From Paludibacter sp. (lineage in GTDB: Bacteria > Bacteroidota > Bacteroidia > Bacteroidales > Paludibacteraceae), in NCBI GenBank assembly GCA_030655595.1, contig JAUSNQ010000022.1, positions 1 through 24,004 on the forward strand: a DNA stretch of 24,004 nt. The letters run 5' to 3'. Both the position numbers and the translations under genes were made by a program. The notes below the pieces were generated by a model. It did not search any database. It had not been told where the DNA came from and saw only the letters and a list, made by a program, of their open reading frames with translations. This document shows, piece by piece, positions 1 through 8,995 of this stretch (its first letter is position 1; each line of letters starts with the position of its first letter).

Positions 1-155
1 TCCTGAGCAATATCACGTGATATTTCTACATCTTTTATCATTCCGAAAAGAAAATGGATTAATTTCGGTTGATAATACAGAAAAAGCACCTCAAAGGCTT
101 TTTGATCTCCTTTGCTTAACGCTTTCATGTATTGCTCTTCATCGATGTGATTCAT
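1..155 (-). CDS. ECF-type RNA polymerase sigma factor, N-terminal fragment (cut by window edge)
   Basis: Reading the minus strand from an ATG at 155 gives 51 residues that run off the left edge. They begin MNHIDEEQYMKALSKGDQKA and continue with FEVLFLYYQPKLIHF and KDVEISRDIAQ. This is the typical start of sigma-70 region 2 in extracytoplasmic-function sigma factors: a short lead helix, 'GD..AF..LF..YY.KL..F', then '.kd.e.a.DI.Q'. An in-frame TAA at 174-176 lies just upstream, so the ORF cannot start much earlier. The gene begins 33 bp after the pdxA stop on the same strand and may share its transcript. No cognate anti-sigma factor can be seen because the gene continues outside the window. The family call is fairly safe from the region 2 pattern alone; the regulon is unknown. 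Confidence 0.8.
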   Translation of the reverse strand, partial: MNHIDEEQYMKALSKGDQKAFEVLFLYYQPKLIHFLFGMIKDVEISRDIAQ

Positions 156-188
156 TTCGATTGTGATTTCGATTTAATGATCTTTGCT

Positions 189-1262
189 CTACGCTATCCT
201 CCCGCCTCTATTGTCTCTTCTTTCTTCAATCTTCAGCGGATTGGAACGAATCTCCTTATCAAGTTTTCTGTTTTGCAGGATGTCGTACGCCATGAATAAA
301 GCCTGACGGAACGATTCTTCCGATGCAATGTTTTGTCCGGCCAAATCGTATGCAGTGCCGTGAGCAGGCGAGGTGCGTATAACCGACAAGCCAGCTGTGA
401 AATTGACACCCCGATCCATGGAGACCGTTTTGAATGGGATAAGTCCCTGGTCATGGTACATAGCAAGCACTCCATCAAATTTATTGAAATTTCCTGAACC
501 AAAGAAGCCATCGGCCGGATAAGGGCCGAAGCACAATAAACCTTCTTTTTCGGCTGCTTTCAAAGCGGGTTTGATGATTGTTTCTTCCTCATTTCCAATA
601 ACTCCATCGTCGCCAGCGTGGGGGTTCAATCCCAAAATAGCTATTCTCGGACGAATGATGGTGAAGTCTTGTTTCAGGGAATTGTTGAATGCCCGTAGTT
701 TTTCGACGATTTTTTCAGAGGTAATTTTGCTCGTAATTTCTTGTACAGGAATATGTCCGGTTACAACAGCAACCCGCATCACGTCGTTGACAAGTAGCAT
801 GAGTGCTGTGTTGCCATCCCCGAATTTTTCTTCTAAGTATTCTGTATGTCCGGGGAAGTGAAATTTTTCCGACTGGATGTTTTTTTTGTTGATGGGTGCC
901 GTCACGATGGCATGAACCAATCCTTTCTGAATATCTTCACATGCTCTTTCTAATGCAGCCAATGATGCTTTTCCCGCTTCTTCAGTGACTTTTCCGGGTT
1001 CCACCTTAATCTCATCATCCGTGCAATTGATGATGTTTATTTTTTTTGGATGTGCTTCTTCAACTGAATTGATGATGTTCAGGTTGATGCCCTGAATATC
1101 GAGTAACTTTCTGTAATATGCAGCTGCTTTTGAAGATCCGTATATGACAGGAACGAACTCCTCGTAAACCCTGGGCTCAGCCAGTGTTTTCAGGATGACT
1201 TCGTAGCCTATCCCGTTGAGATCTCCGTGTGTAATGGCTATGATTATTTTATTTGCGATCAT
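189..1262 (-). CDS. pdxA: 4-hydroxythreonine-4-phosphate dehydrogenase
   Basis: This 357-aa protein catalyses the NAD-dependent oxidation and decarboxylation of 4-hydroxythreonine-4-phosphate, which supplies the amino-ketone used by PdxJ to build pyridoxine 5'-phosphate; it is cytosolic and works as a dimer. Visible family marks are the N-terminal THGDLNGIGYE (11-21), TAPINKK (121-127), PGHTEYLEEKFG (137-148), NPHAGDDGVIG (213-223), the MYHDQGLIPFK block (268-278) and SPAHGTAYDLAG near the C-terminus. His170, His215 and His270 sit four residues beyond the E. coli metal ligands His166, His211 and His266, so the active site looks complete. Length is slightly above the usual 330 or so. It starts 18 bp after the DUF4837 gene, so it is probably the third gene of an operon that begins at 5318. 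Nothing suggests a defect. Confidence 0.97.
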   Translation of the reverse strand: MIANKIIIAITHGDLNGIGYEVILKTLAEPRVYEEFVPVIYGSSKAAAYYRKLLDIQGINLNIINSVEEAHPKKINIINCTDDEIKVEPGKVTEEAGKASLAALERACEDIQKGLVHAIVTAPINKKNIQSEKFHFPGHTEYLEEKFGDGNTALMLLVNDVMRVAVVTGHIPVQEITSKITSEKIVEKLRAFNNSLKQDFTIIRPRIAILGLNPHAGDDGVIGNEEETIIKPALKAAEKEGLLCFGPYPADGFFGSGNFNKFDGVLAMYHDQGLIPFKTVSMDRGVNFTAGLSVIRTSPAHGTAYDLAGQNIASEESFRQALFMAYDILQNRKLDKEIRSNPLKIEERRDNRGGRIA

Positions 1263-1280
1263 TTGCGATTTAATTTGATG

Positions 1281-2312
1281 TTATTTTTTTTCGGCAACAA
1301 CTGACACCTCTTTGATAGCGTTGATTTCTTGCGGAAGTTTTAAAGTATAAATGGCTGCTTCTAATTGTCTGATGTGATTGCGTTTCTTGGTGGCAGGGGC
1401 AAAGACAAAACCTTCAACTGTAATAACCCGTTGGTTTATTTCATCTAAGCGGGTATGACTGTAAAACGGACCGCCCATGGAGCCACCATCAAACATCCGC
1501 CACAAACCACTCAGTTCGGCGCAATAAGTATTATTTACATTGATTTCCCGAAATATCGGATCGTAATGTTTGAGTTCTGTTCCCATATAGGATCCTTCAA
1601 ATTCCCCCGGGATGTTTGCTTTCATCACCGAATCTCTTTTGGCAATCAAAAAAGCTTTGGTAAAAGTATTTTTATCCGTATAAGGATAGGAATAAATCAC
1701 CATGTCTTTGCGAATGTGATGGTGGTTGTTTGTAGCCCAAAAGAAGTCTTTTCCTTTCACGATTTTTGAAAGTTCACTTGGGATATCCACCTGGATACCA
1801 AACATTTTCTCAATCTCAGGGATTGCTTTGTGGTTCACATAAGCTTTACTAATCTCAATCTGACGGTTTCTCTCCGTTTTCAGGAAATACTCCAGAATGT
1901 TATCGCCGGCCTTTTTGATGGTTTCAGCAAATACAGAATCATTGGGAGCCTCAATTTTAACGATAGATTGCGGTCTCGACCAGGTATTGCTTGCATACGT
2001 AATTTTTGGAGCATCGAAGCGGGTAGATATTTCAGTAATTAAGATATTTCGGGTAGGTTTTAATATATCTCCGAATTGACTTCTGGTGCAATGAATGATG
2101 CTCATAACGGGTTCGGCTTGCGGTAAGGCTTTCATGTCTTGATCCAACAAGTTAACCAAGGCTCTTCCTGATGGAGCTTTCCACGATGATTCGTCCATCA
2201 CTACTAAAATCTCATACCTTGTCCCGGTAGCAGAAGGTAAAACAACGCCACTTTTACCACACGAAAAAAGCAAGATTGAAAGTGAAAATGTGAGAGCTAA
2301 ATTTTTGATCAT
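1281..2312 (-). CDS. DUF4837 family lipoprotein
   Basis: This is a 343-aa protein with a lipoprotein signal: a basic start MIKN, a hydrophobic stretch, and a lipobox ending in Cys18 (LLFSC). The mature part opens with GTRYEILVVMDESSWK, a pattern I associate with DUF4837, a family of Bacteroidota lipoproteins of unknown function. It has further conserved-looking segments around GGPFYSHTRLDE and VEGFVFAPATKKRNH near the C-terminus. No catalytic motif is recognisable. It lies between the amidase-like gene (18 bp upstream) and pdxA (18 bp downstream), so it is very likely co-transcribed with them. The context suggests an envelope role linked to the amidase-like neighbour rather than to vitamin B6, but that is inference. 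The family assignment is from recall of sequence style, not from a search. Confidence 0.8.
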   Translation of the reverse strand: MIKNLALTFSLSILLFSCGKSGVVLPSATGTRYEILVVMDESSWKAPSGRALVNLLDQDMKALPQAEPVMSIIHCTRSQFGDILKPTRNILITEISTRFDAPKITYASNTWSRPQSIVKIEAPNDSVFAETIKKAGDNILEYFLKTERNRQIEISKAYVNHKAIPEIEKMFGIQVDIPSELSKIVKGKDFFWATNNHHHIRKDMVIYSYPYTDKNTFTKAFLIAKRDSVMKANIPGEFEGSYMGTELKHYDPIFREINVNNTYCAELSGLWRMFDGGSMGGPFYSHTRLDEINQRVITVEGFVFAPATKKRNHIRQLEAAIYTLKLPQEINAIKEVSVVAEKK

Positions 2313-2330
2313 CTCAGTATGATTTACGAA

Positions 2331-5318
2331 TTAGTTTGTGTTATTGAAGAAAAACTTTAATACCGTTGACATTAATTTATCTCGTGATTCTTCATCTTTG
2401 ATTGTTTCAAAAGGAAAACCAAACGAACATACCTTGTACGCCCCGCTATATGCAACACCAGCTCCATGATTGCTTCCTTCGTATTGGCATATTACAAATG
2501 CGTCTTTATGAATAGGTTCGATGATATCAGGGGCTTCGGCTGCATACATTTGGTTATTCGGTGTATTGAAGTATTCGAATTGCCTTTTTCCTTTGAAAAA
2601 ATCGGGATGTTTGCTCTGGTACAAAATGCCGCTGAACATGACCGTATCCATATCCAACAACCTGATTTTTAACAGATTCTCAATAAATTCAATGTCTTCT
2701 TTCTGCTTTCCGGCATACATGTCAGAAGCAATATAAGATCCACTGACCATCAAATTACCTCCATCACGACAAAAATTGTTTAACTTCAGCTGCAAATCTA
2801 ATGGAAAAGTTTTAAATTCTGGCTTTTTTTTAATATTTCCTGACAATGTTTGCTTTTGTTTGCCTAAAATGAGATTTACTGCTTTGAAATTATGCAAGTT
2901 GATGTCTCCGGAAATGACAGACTTAACACTTGCTGAAACAAAAGAATAGCCAGCGGACTGAATAGATTTACCATGTAAAAAAGGATAATCAAAGGTATTA
3001 CCAGCAATAACCTGGCTTTCGTAATCTATTTTACTCGCTCCGAAACCCGGATTTTCATTACCACGATAAATTGCATACGGAGAGAATTCATATTGTTCTC
3101 CAATAAAATTCAAATCCATTAGATAGGGAACTCCGGCGTCTTTATCAGTCAGGAAACCAGCCAGTGAGATTAAATTGAAATTTTCCGGTCCGCTAATTCG
3201 TTCAAATCCATTGACAATGAGCACGGTTTCTTTGTTGACCTCATCTCTGTATGCAGATAGTATTTCAGATGGAAAACTTACTCCGCCACGGTTCAAAGCG
3301 GCGATTTTAAAACTGTAGATTTGACCGGGTATGACATCCAATTCAAAATTGTTTGATGAAACGAGCCTGCCATTGTCAAAACCACGATCATTGATTCGCG
3401 TATACACAACAAAATTATCAGCTTCAGCCGATGGTTCCAAACTGTCGCTGACTGCTTTCCACTGTAATTTGATCCGATTATCCGAAATAAACTTACAACT
3501 GAATTGCTCCACCGGTAAAGGTTGAACCACATAATCCTGTCCGTACAAATAGGCGAAATGTTTCAATATGCCTTTGTAAATGGATCGGCTAACGGAAAAA
3601 CGAAAACGTGGATCCAGCGCATATTTCATATCTTCAAAATTCTGGTGCGAGAGGAGTTCAAGCAACATCGTTGGGACTTCCGGTACCCGGGCTTCGCTGT
3701 ACGAGCGATTCCAAAGTCCTCTTCTAGTCCAGGTAGGGTGGTGCAATTTGCGAATATCTTCTACAATTTGAGTTTGAATTAAATCGACCATATCTCTGGT
3801 TCCCCATCGGGATACACCATTTTTAAAAATCTCTGTACCATTGTTATTTCCGACTGTACATATAGCCAATGTGCCGATGATTGAATCATTTGTTTTGATA
3901 CCGGCATCTGTATGAAAAGCCAAAGCTAAATCAATCGGAATCCCTAATCCTGGTGTATTTGGAATAACAGATGAACCCCCTGCCAGATAATTGATCCAAA
4001 AGCCACGGGATTGAAAATCATCGGAATACTCGTCGGTGTTGGCGGTGCGACTATAAATGGTGTCGGGAGCACCAGCCCATTGCAACCAGTATTTTGCACC
4101 TTCGGTGTATCGTGGGAAGTTGCTGGTCACAGGAAGTATTTCACCATTTTCATTGTTTTTTTTTGGCATGACAGCGATGTTTCCCATGCCACCACCAAAT
4201 TTAACAGCATCGGCAGTGAGCATTTTTTGGTTTTCCCGACTCAGATTTGTCAACACCACTTTACCATGCTGATTGAGCCCCTTGTCGAACTTAAAGTGAC
4301 CCAGATACAGCCATGTGCCGCCGTAAACGGTTTGATTGACAGCAAATGCTGTAGTCCCTCCAAGGTGGTGGACCGTATAATGAGCATCTTCCGTGCTGTT
4401 TTCTGTAGTTTGATAAGAAACATAGACTGCGTACGTTCCTTTTTCGGGGATGTATGGTGTCCATGCTACAAAACTGGTTTCATCGGGTTCGGTAGTCGTT
4501 TTAATTTTTCGACTGGTACCCATCTCAAAAGGATTTTCCTTGTAAAGATAAAAAACCTTCTCATTCGAGAAACCTTTCTCTCCTTTTCTCCAATGATTTT
4601 TGTTGTTGGATTCCTGATAGGTCGAAAGACCTTTATCATCATCATTATCAACAATAACCTCGAGGGTTTGTGTGTCCCGTTCTCGCGGAATAAATATTTG
4701 CGCTCCGGCGTTTTCGAGCATCGGAGTTAAAAACGGCAAAACAAAAGCCGTTGTCAGTAAGTCCTCAACGGTTAGAAACAGGAGGGGGCGTTGCCATGCC
4801 CATTTTTTATCTTTTTGATTAAAATGTCTACCATGACTATTCCATAGGGCTATATTTCTGTTAGTTAGTCCGTTGTCGATGGTGTAAGGTGTTGATAATT
4901 TTGTTAAAAGCGGAGGGTAAAGCGAGGCGGTTTTAAATGATTTTGAATCATCGGGTTTTTCCAATAGATAATTTGGAATTAATTCTTCGATATTTTTGTT
5001 GTAGGCTTGAGCCCTGATTTTGTAATTTGGATAAGTTTTGCCAAGAATCGATTTCAATGCATGATTAATTCGATCCACATTTTCCCAACGGAATGGAATG
5101 TGTCCGAAATTGTCTGCTGCTGTGACTGTGATTGTTTTTCTCGGACGGTCGACACTGATTTTTATTCTGTTAATTTTAGCGGAAAAAATTGAGGTATTGG
5201 CAATGACCGTGAGAGAGTCGGAAATTCGCTGTTCTAAAATTTTCTGTCCGAACAACAAATTTTGTTGAGAAAATCCCCATATTACCAATAATATTATCAG
5301 CCTGTGTTTTTTTATCAT
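2331..5318 (-). CDS. Secreted amidase-like protein with inserted Golvesin/Xly-like domain, FN3 and C-terminal Rossmann-like domain ('xanthan lyase' type)
   Basis: This 995-aa protein has a signal peptide (about 1-24, ending LLFGQ). Residues 155-215 resemble the first half of a zinc N-acetylmuramoyl-L-alanine amidase (Amidase_3): IALWNSHG with His162, Glu185 in TVEDLL, and NAGAQIFIPRERD (203-215). The second half appears only after an insertion: ALAFHTDAG with His469 and EVPTMLLELLSHQNFED with Glu554. These four residues match the His-Glu-His-Glu positions of the family. Between them, about 255-378, lies a Golvesin/Xly carbohydrate-binding-like domain ending ADAVKFGGG. An FN3-like domain (about 600-690) and a 300-residue C-terminal alpha/beta domain follow. 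Such proteins are often labelled xanthan lyase, but a hydrolytic role on peptidoglycan-like substrates fits the residues better; activity is unproven. It is the probable first gene of the operon leading to DUF4837 and pdxA. Confidence 0.78.
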   Translation of the reverse strand: MIKKHRLIILLVIWGFSQQNLLFGQKILEQRISDSLTVIANTSIFSAKINRIKISVDRPRKTITVTAADNFGHIPFRWENVDRINHALKSILGKTYPNYKIRAQAYNKNIEELIPNYLLEKPDDSKSFKTASLYPPLLTKLSTPYTIDNGLTNRNIALWNSHGRHFNQKDKKWAWQRPLLFLTVEDLLTTAFVLPFLTPMLENAGAQIFIPRERDTQTLEVIVDNDDDKGLSTYQESNNKNHWRKGEKGFSNEKVFYLYKENPFEMGTSRKIKTTTEPDETSFVAWTPYIPEKGTYAVYVSYQTTENSTEDAHYTVHHLGGTTAFAVNQTVYGGTWLYLGHFKFDKGLNQHGKVVLTNLSRENQKMLTADAVKFGGGMGNIAVMPKKNNENGEILPVTSNFPRYTEGAKYWLQWAGAPDTIYSRTANTDEYSDDFQSRGFWINYLAGGSSVIPNTPGLGIPIDLALAFHTDAGIKTNDSIIGTLAICTVGNNNGTEIFKNGVSRWGTRDMVDLIQTQIVEDIRKLHHPTWTRRGLWNRSYSEARVPEVPTMLLELLSHQNFEDMKYALDPRFRFSVSRSIYKGILKHFAYLYGQDYVVQPLPVEQFSCKFISDNRIKLQWKAVSDSLEPSAEADNFVVYTRINDRGFDNGRLVSSNNFELDVIPGQIYSFKIAALNRGGVSFPSEILSAYRDEVNKETVLIVNGFERISGPENFNLISLAGFLTDKDAGVPYLMDLNFIGEQYEFSPYAIYRGNENPGFGASKIDYESQVIAGNTFDYPFLHGKSIQSAGYSFVSASVKSVISGDINLHNFKAVNLILGKQKQTLSGNIKKKPEFKTFPLDLQLKLNNFCRDGGNLMVSGSYIASDMYAGKQKEDIEFIENLLKIRLLDMDTVMFSGILYQSKHPDFFKGKRQFEYFNTPNNQMYAAEAPDIIEPIHKDAFVICQYEGSNHGAGVAYSGAYKVCSFGFPFETIKDEESRDKLMSTVLKFFFNNTN

Positions 5319-5347
5319 GAATAATCTTGTGTCAATTTTTCTGCCTC

Positions 5348-5355
5348 CAAAAGTA
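5348..5355 (-). promoter_or_regulatory. Candidate Bacteroidota -7 element for the amidase-DUF4837-pdxA operon
   Basis: The minus strand reads TACTTTTG, an exact match to TAnnTTTG and identical to the -7 box in front of tRNA-Ile2. It lies about 30 bp upstream of the ATG at 5318. No TTTG -33 box is found at the expected distance, so the call rests on the -7 element and on its position between two gene blocks. Confidence 0.5.
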
Positions 5356-5406
5356 GTTATTATTACGGGATTTTAAGGGTGAAAAATAACAAAAGAAACG
5401 AAAAAA

Positions 5407-5847
5407 TCAGAAAAATAATCCATTGAAATACATCCAGACAATATATCTGACAAATTTGCCCATCAACATAGAAAAGGCAACAATCCAGATGTTACATCTA
5501 AAAAATCCGGAAGCAACTGCAATGGCATCGCCCACTCCGGGCAAGAAGGAGAAAAATGCAAACCAATCACCATAGCGATGAAATTTGTTGATCCATTGAT
5601 CAAATTTTTCTTTTTTGATGCGGAGGAATTTTTCTATCCATTCCAGTTTGCCCAATCTCCCAAGATAGTAACAGCTCATGCCGCCGAGCCAATTTCCTGC
5701 AGTCGCAACAAAAACGCAAGTCCAGGCATCTAATCCACCGAAAACCATTGCCGAAAATACGACTTCGGAACTGAAGGGCACAACTGTGGCCGCTAAAAAG
5801 GAAGCGATAAACAACCCCAAATATCCGAGCTCGACGAAGTTTTCCAT
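5407..5847 (-). CDS. YqaA/DedA-like (SNARE-associated/VTT domain) inner-membrane protein
   Basis: This is a 146-aa integral membrane protein. It starts MENFVELGYLGLFIASFLAA and carries VPFSSEVVFSAMVFGG, then GNWLGGMSCYYLGRLGK, FFSFLPGVGDAIAVASGFFR and a final hydrophobic stretch up to the C-terminus. The order 'F..t.lP..sE......g' followed by 'G...G....Y.lGr' and 'F....PgvGd....asG' is the signature of the VTT/DedA superfamily, and the short length points to the YqaA-like branch. Known relatives are linked to lipid scrambling and envelope integrity; the function of this short branch is not settled. The gene starts 3 bp after the stop of the preceding DUF6427-like gene, so the two are almost certainly in one operon with the M3 peptidase. 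Confidence 0.85.
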   Translation of the reverse strand: MENFVELGYLGLFIASFLAATVVPFSSEVVFSAMVFGGLDAWTCVFVATAGNWLGGMSCYYLGRLGKLEWIEKFLRIKKEKFDQWINKFHRYGDWFAFFSFLPGVGDAIAVASGFFRCNIWIVAFSMLMGKFVRYIVWMYFNGLFF

Positions 5848-5850
5848 CTG

Positions 5851-6828
5851 TCAGACTTTGATGTAGTTAACTAGCATGTAAACGGCATTAACAATGCAAA
5901 AAATAATGAAAAGCAGGGGATAGAATTTTATTTTATTCAAAGAAAATGGATGAGCAAGCAGCATAGCAATACAAAACGCTATCATGGGCATCATGGCATG
6001 TGTTTGTCTGGAAAAAATAAAGATGAGTGCGATCAGGATAATCAGGAATAGCAATAAAAAATTGATATTCTGTCTAGTTTGAATTGCGTCATTATATAAA
6101 TTGGTGTATATGCCAATCAGACCAATAATTAAAATGAATACAGTAATCGAAATGTACATTTGCTCATACAAAGAAGCTTCAGCCAAAAGAAAATTGGGTT
6201 GAAGTTCTGTTATCAAAGTTTGAAAAATTAGAATTTCGTTTCCCATGAAATATTGGAAAGAAAGATAAAATATCCAGGGAGTTAAAATACCCATGAGCGC
6301 AGCTAAGAAAACGCGGGTTGAATTGCATTTTAACAAAGTGAAACCAATCCATGAAATAGGAAGCAAAAAAAGGTAAATCGGATTGACTATTCCCATAAAC
6401 GAAATTATCAAACTTCCCCAAAAAGCAGGTGTGACCGCCTTTTTATTTTTATACATACCCCAAAAGAGCATCAGACTAATCAGAAAAGCGGTTAATGCCA
6501 AGTGTGTATAGATTAAAAAATGGCTTTCTTTCCAAGCGGTAATCAGCAAAGCATAAATAAATGCAGGCAAAAATGTTTTAATTCTTATGATGGAAAATTT
6601 GCTGTTGATTTGAGTAATGAGGAGAATGTTCAGCGCAGTTATAAGCAAAATGCCTGATATCAACCAGAAAAAGTTGGGTTGAAACACTCTGATACTGACA
6701 GCCGGATATGCTTGAAAATCACGGATGTAAATATAATTAAGCACCCAACTGCCCAGGTATAATACAATCAGTAAGCCTATTAAAGGGAAACCGGGATTGA
6801 TTATTTTTTGGAGAGTTGGGTGCTTCAT
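5851..6828 (-). CDS. Polytopic membrane protein, DUF6427-like
   Basis: This 325-aa protein is hydrophobic along nearly its whole length, with roughly nine or ten predicted membrane spans and short polar loops. Examples are PLIGLLIVLYLGSWVLNYIY near the N-terminus and YPLLFIIFCIVNAVYMLVNY at the end. I see no catalytic motif or transporter signature. The N-terminal pattern 'P......l.....' with FQPN before the second span, the size and the Bacteroidota context resemble the DUF6427 family, sometimes mislabelled as a beta-carotene monooxygenase. The gene begins 11 bp after the M3 peptidase stop and ends 3 bp before the YqaA-like gene, so it sits in the middle of a three-gene operon. Function unknown; a role in envelope or lipid handling is only a guess from the neighbours. 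Confidence 0.65.
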   Translation of the reverse strand: MKHPTLQKIINPGFPLIGLLIVLYLGSWVLNYIYIRDFQAYPAVSIRVFQPNFFWLISGILLITALNILLITQINSKFSIIRIKTFLPAFIYALLITAWKESHFLIYTHLALTAFLISLMLFWGMYKNKKAVTPAFWGSLIISFMGIVNPIYLFLLPISWIGFTLLKCNSTRVFLAALMGILTPWIFYLSFQYFMGNEILIFQTLITELQPNFLLAEASLYEQMYISITVFILIIGLIGIYTNLYNDAIQTRQNINFLLLFLIILIALIFIFSRQTHAMMPMIAFCIAMLLAHPFSLNKIKFYPLLFIIFCIVNAVYMLVNYIKV

Positions 6829-6839
6829 TTTCGTATCGC

Positions 6840-8933
6840 TTATTTTTTAAATCCGCGTTTTACCAATAAAGCAGCAGGATTGGGTTCTTTTCCTCTGAAG
6901 TTGAGGTATAACTTCATGGCTTCATCCGAATCTCCTTTTTCAAGGATATTTTTACGGAAAGAAGTAGCCACTTCCTGGTTGTATATATCTCCCGTTTCAA
7001 CAAATGCCTGATACGCATCAGCGTCGAGCACTTCGGCCCAGGTGTAGCTGTAATATCCGGCAGCATACCCACCAGCAAAAATGTGATTGAAGTTGGTGCT
7101 GCGATAGCGTACGATGATTTCCGGAATCATGCCCATGCGTTCAAGCGAAGCTTTTTCAAATGCATTTACATCTAAATTATCAGCGTTTGTAAGGGTATGG
7201 TAATCCATGTCGAGAATGGCAGCCGATAAAAGTTCGGTCATGACAAATCCTTGATTGAATGTACCTGCTTTTTGAATTTTTTCGATTAAAGCATCCGGCA
7301 TAACTTCTCCGGTTTCATAATGTTTTGCGTACGTTTTCATAACCTGAGGTTCGAAACACCAGTTTTCCATGATTTGCGATGGTAATTCCACGAAATCCCG
7401 CACAACACTGGTTCCTGACAAGCTCAGGTAAGTGCTTTGAGCTAACAAGCCATGCAGGCCGTGACCAAACTCGTGGAATAAAGTCTGCACATCATCCATA
7501 CTCAGCAACGAAGGTTTATCCGAAGTGGGTTTGGTAAAATTGCCTACATTGACAATGATAGGGCGAATATTCTTGCCATCGCGATAATGCTGTTTCAGAT
7601 AACTGCTCATCCAGGCACCGGCGCGTTTTCCCGGGCGAGGGAAGAAGTCGGTGAATAATACACCAATTAATGAACCGTCGCGGTCGCATACTTCAAAAGC
7701 CTCAACATCGGGATGATATTTCGGGAAGTCGGTCAATGGTATAAATTGCAATCCCCATAGATTACCGGCCAGATCAAATGCACCTTGACGCACATTTTCC
7801 ATCTTGAAATAGGGACGTAAAGCTTCTTCGTCCAAATCAAACTTAGCCTTGCGGAGTTTTTCAGCATAAAACCACCAATCCCAGGCTTCCAATTTTTCAC
7901 CTTTGCCCTCAGCATCCATCAGTTTCTGAAGTTCGGCAGCTTCTTTTTTAGCCTGAGCAAGTGCCGGTTGCCAAACAGAAGCAAGAAACTCAATCACTTT
8001 TTGAGGAGTTTTTGCCATGGTGTTATCGAGAATGAAATCGGCAGGAGTAGCAAAGCCGAGCAATTGCGACCTTTGGATTCTCAATTGCATGATTTGAGCA
8101 ATGATGGCTTTATTGTCGTTGTCATTGTTATTATCACCACGGTTAGCCCAAGCTAGTAACAAATCTTTACGCAGTTCCCTGTTTTCGGCATATTGCAATA
8201 CCGGGATAAAGCTTGCTTTTGAAGTTGTGAAAAGCCATTTGCCTTCCTGACCAGCATCTTTCGCAGCTTCAGCAGCAGCCTGAACAACACCGGCAGGCAA
8301 ACCCGCCAACTCACTTTCGTCAGTCACAAAACGTTGATAAGCATTATTTTCTGCCAGCAAGTTTTGTCCGAAAGTCAACTGTGCCAGACTCAACTCTTTG
8401 TTGATACCCCTTAAAGTTTCTTTGTCAGTATCATTCAAGTCAGCACCACTTCTTACAAAGTTTTTGTAGTATTTTTCCAAAATACGGATTTGTTCAGCAT
8501 TCAGAGCAAGATTGTCTTTTGCGGCATACAAGGATTTAACCCGTTCAAATATTGGTTCATTTAAATACAGATTATCACTGTGTTCCGACAAAAGAGGTGA
8601 AACCTCATTGGCAATTTCAGTCAATGCATCATTGGTTTCCGCCGAGTAAAGGTTGTAAAATACATTCGAAACTTTATTCAGCAACTCGCCACTCAGTTCC
8701 AATGCCTCGATGGTATTTTCGAAGGTTGCAGATTCTTTGCTCTTTGCAATGGCATCATACTCTGCTTGTTGCTGTTTAATGCCTTCTTTGAAAGCAGGCA
8801 AATAATGTTCAGTTTTGATTTTCTCAAAAGGAGGAATACCATATTCATTCTCATATTCTGAGAAGAACGGGTTCTTTGAAGTACATCCGATTACAGTCAT
8901 ACCGATAATCATGGATAAAATTAATTTTCTCAT
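6840..8933 (-). CDS. dcp: M3 family peptidyl-dipeptidase (Dcp-like) lipoprotein
   Basis: This is a 697-aa zinc metallopeptidase of the M3 (Dcp/oligopeptidase) family, which trims dipeptides from the C-termini of short peptides. The zinc motif HEFGH is at 487-491, and the third ligand is Glu516 in DFVELPSQ, about the usual distance downstream. Other family marks are EYGIPPFEKIKTEHYLPAF near the start and FAGGYAAGYYSYTWAEVLDAD near the end. The N-terminus has a short signal and a lipobox ending at Cys17 (VIGC), so the enzyme is probably anchored in the envelope, unlike the cytosolic E. coli Dcp. It is the first gene of an operon with the two membrane proteins that follow and has a canonical -7 box about 37 bp upstream. 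Full length with an intact active site. Confidence 0.94.
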   Translation of the reverse strand: MRKLILSMIIGMTVIGCTSKNPFFSEYENEYGIPPFEKIKTEHYLPAFKEGIKQQQAEYDAIAKSKESATFENTIEALELSGELLNKVSNVFYNLYSAETNDALTEIANEVSPLLSEHSDNLYLNEPIFERVKSLYAAKDNLALNAEQIRILEKYYKNFVRSGADLNDTDKETLRGINKELSLAQLTFGQNLLAENNAYQRFVTDESELAGLPAGVVQAAAEAAKDAGQEGKWLFTTSKASFIPVLQYAENRELRKDLLLAWANRGDNNNDNDNKAIIAQIMQLRIQRSQLLGFATPADFILDNTMAKTPQKVIEFLASVWQPALAQAKKEAAELQKLMDAEGKGEKLEAWDWWFYAEKLRKAKFDLDEEALRPYFKMENVRQGAFDLAGNLWGLQFIPLTDFPKYHPDVEAFEVCDRDGSLIGVLFTDFFPRPGKRAGAWMSSYLKQHYRDGKNIRPIIVNVGNFTKPTSDKPSLLSMDDVQTLFHEFGHGLHGLLAQSTYLSLSGTSVVRDFVELPSQIMENWCFEPQVMKTYAKHYETGEVMPDALIEKIQKAGTFNQGFVMTELLSAAILDMDYHTLTNADNLDVNAFEKASLERMGMIPEIIVRYRSTNFNHIFAGGYAAGYYSYTWAEVLDADAYQAFVETGDIYNQEVATSFRKNILEKGDSDEAMKLYLNFRGKEPNPAALLVKRGFKK

Positions 8934-8969
8934 ACACTATAAAATTGATTATTTTGAATTTCTATTCGG

Positions 8970-8977
8970 CAAAGATA
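8970..8977 (-). promoter_or_regulatory. Candidate -7 element for the M3 peptidase operon
   Basis: The minus strand reads TATCTTTG followed by C, the most common form of the Bacteroidota -7 box. It is 36 bp upstream of the ATG at 8933, which predicts a leader of about 30 nt. It lies in the short gap after the ribF stop, so the M3 operon can be expressed separately from ribF. No clear TTTG is seen at -33. Confidence 0.55.
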
Positions 8978-8995
8978 CATTTTTCGGATGTCTCT

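Noticed and set aside
4011..4730. 239-aa open frame on the plus strand inside the amidase-like gene
   Set aside because: It lies wholly antisense to a well-supported coding frame with recognisable domains, is Cys/Phe/Ile-rich without any motif, and has no promoter or neighbour to support it.
2331..5318. True xanthan lyase (polysaccharide lyase) function
   Set aside because: I see no polysaccharide lyase catalytic domain. The only link is the Golvesin/Xly-like binding domain, while the amidase-type metal residues are present.
8681..8689. GCAACTCGC as a second copy of the aceF-lpd repeat arm
   Set aside because: It is a 9-base match inside the M3 peptidase coding frame without the partner arm; a chance match.
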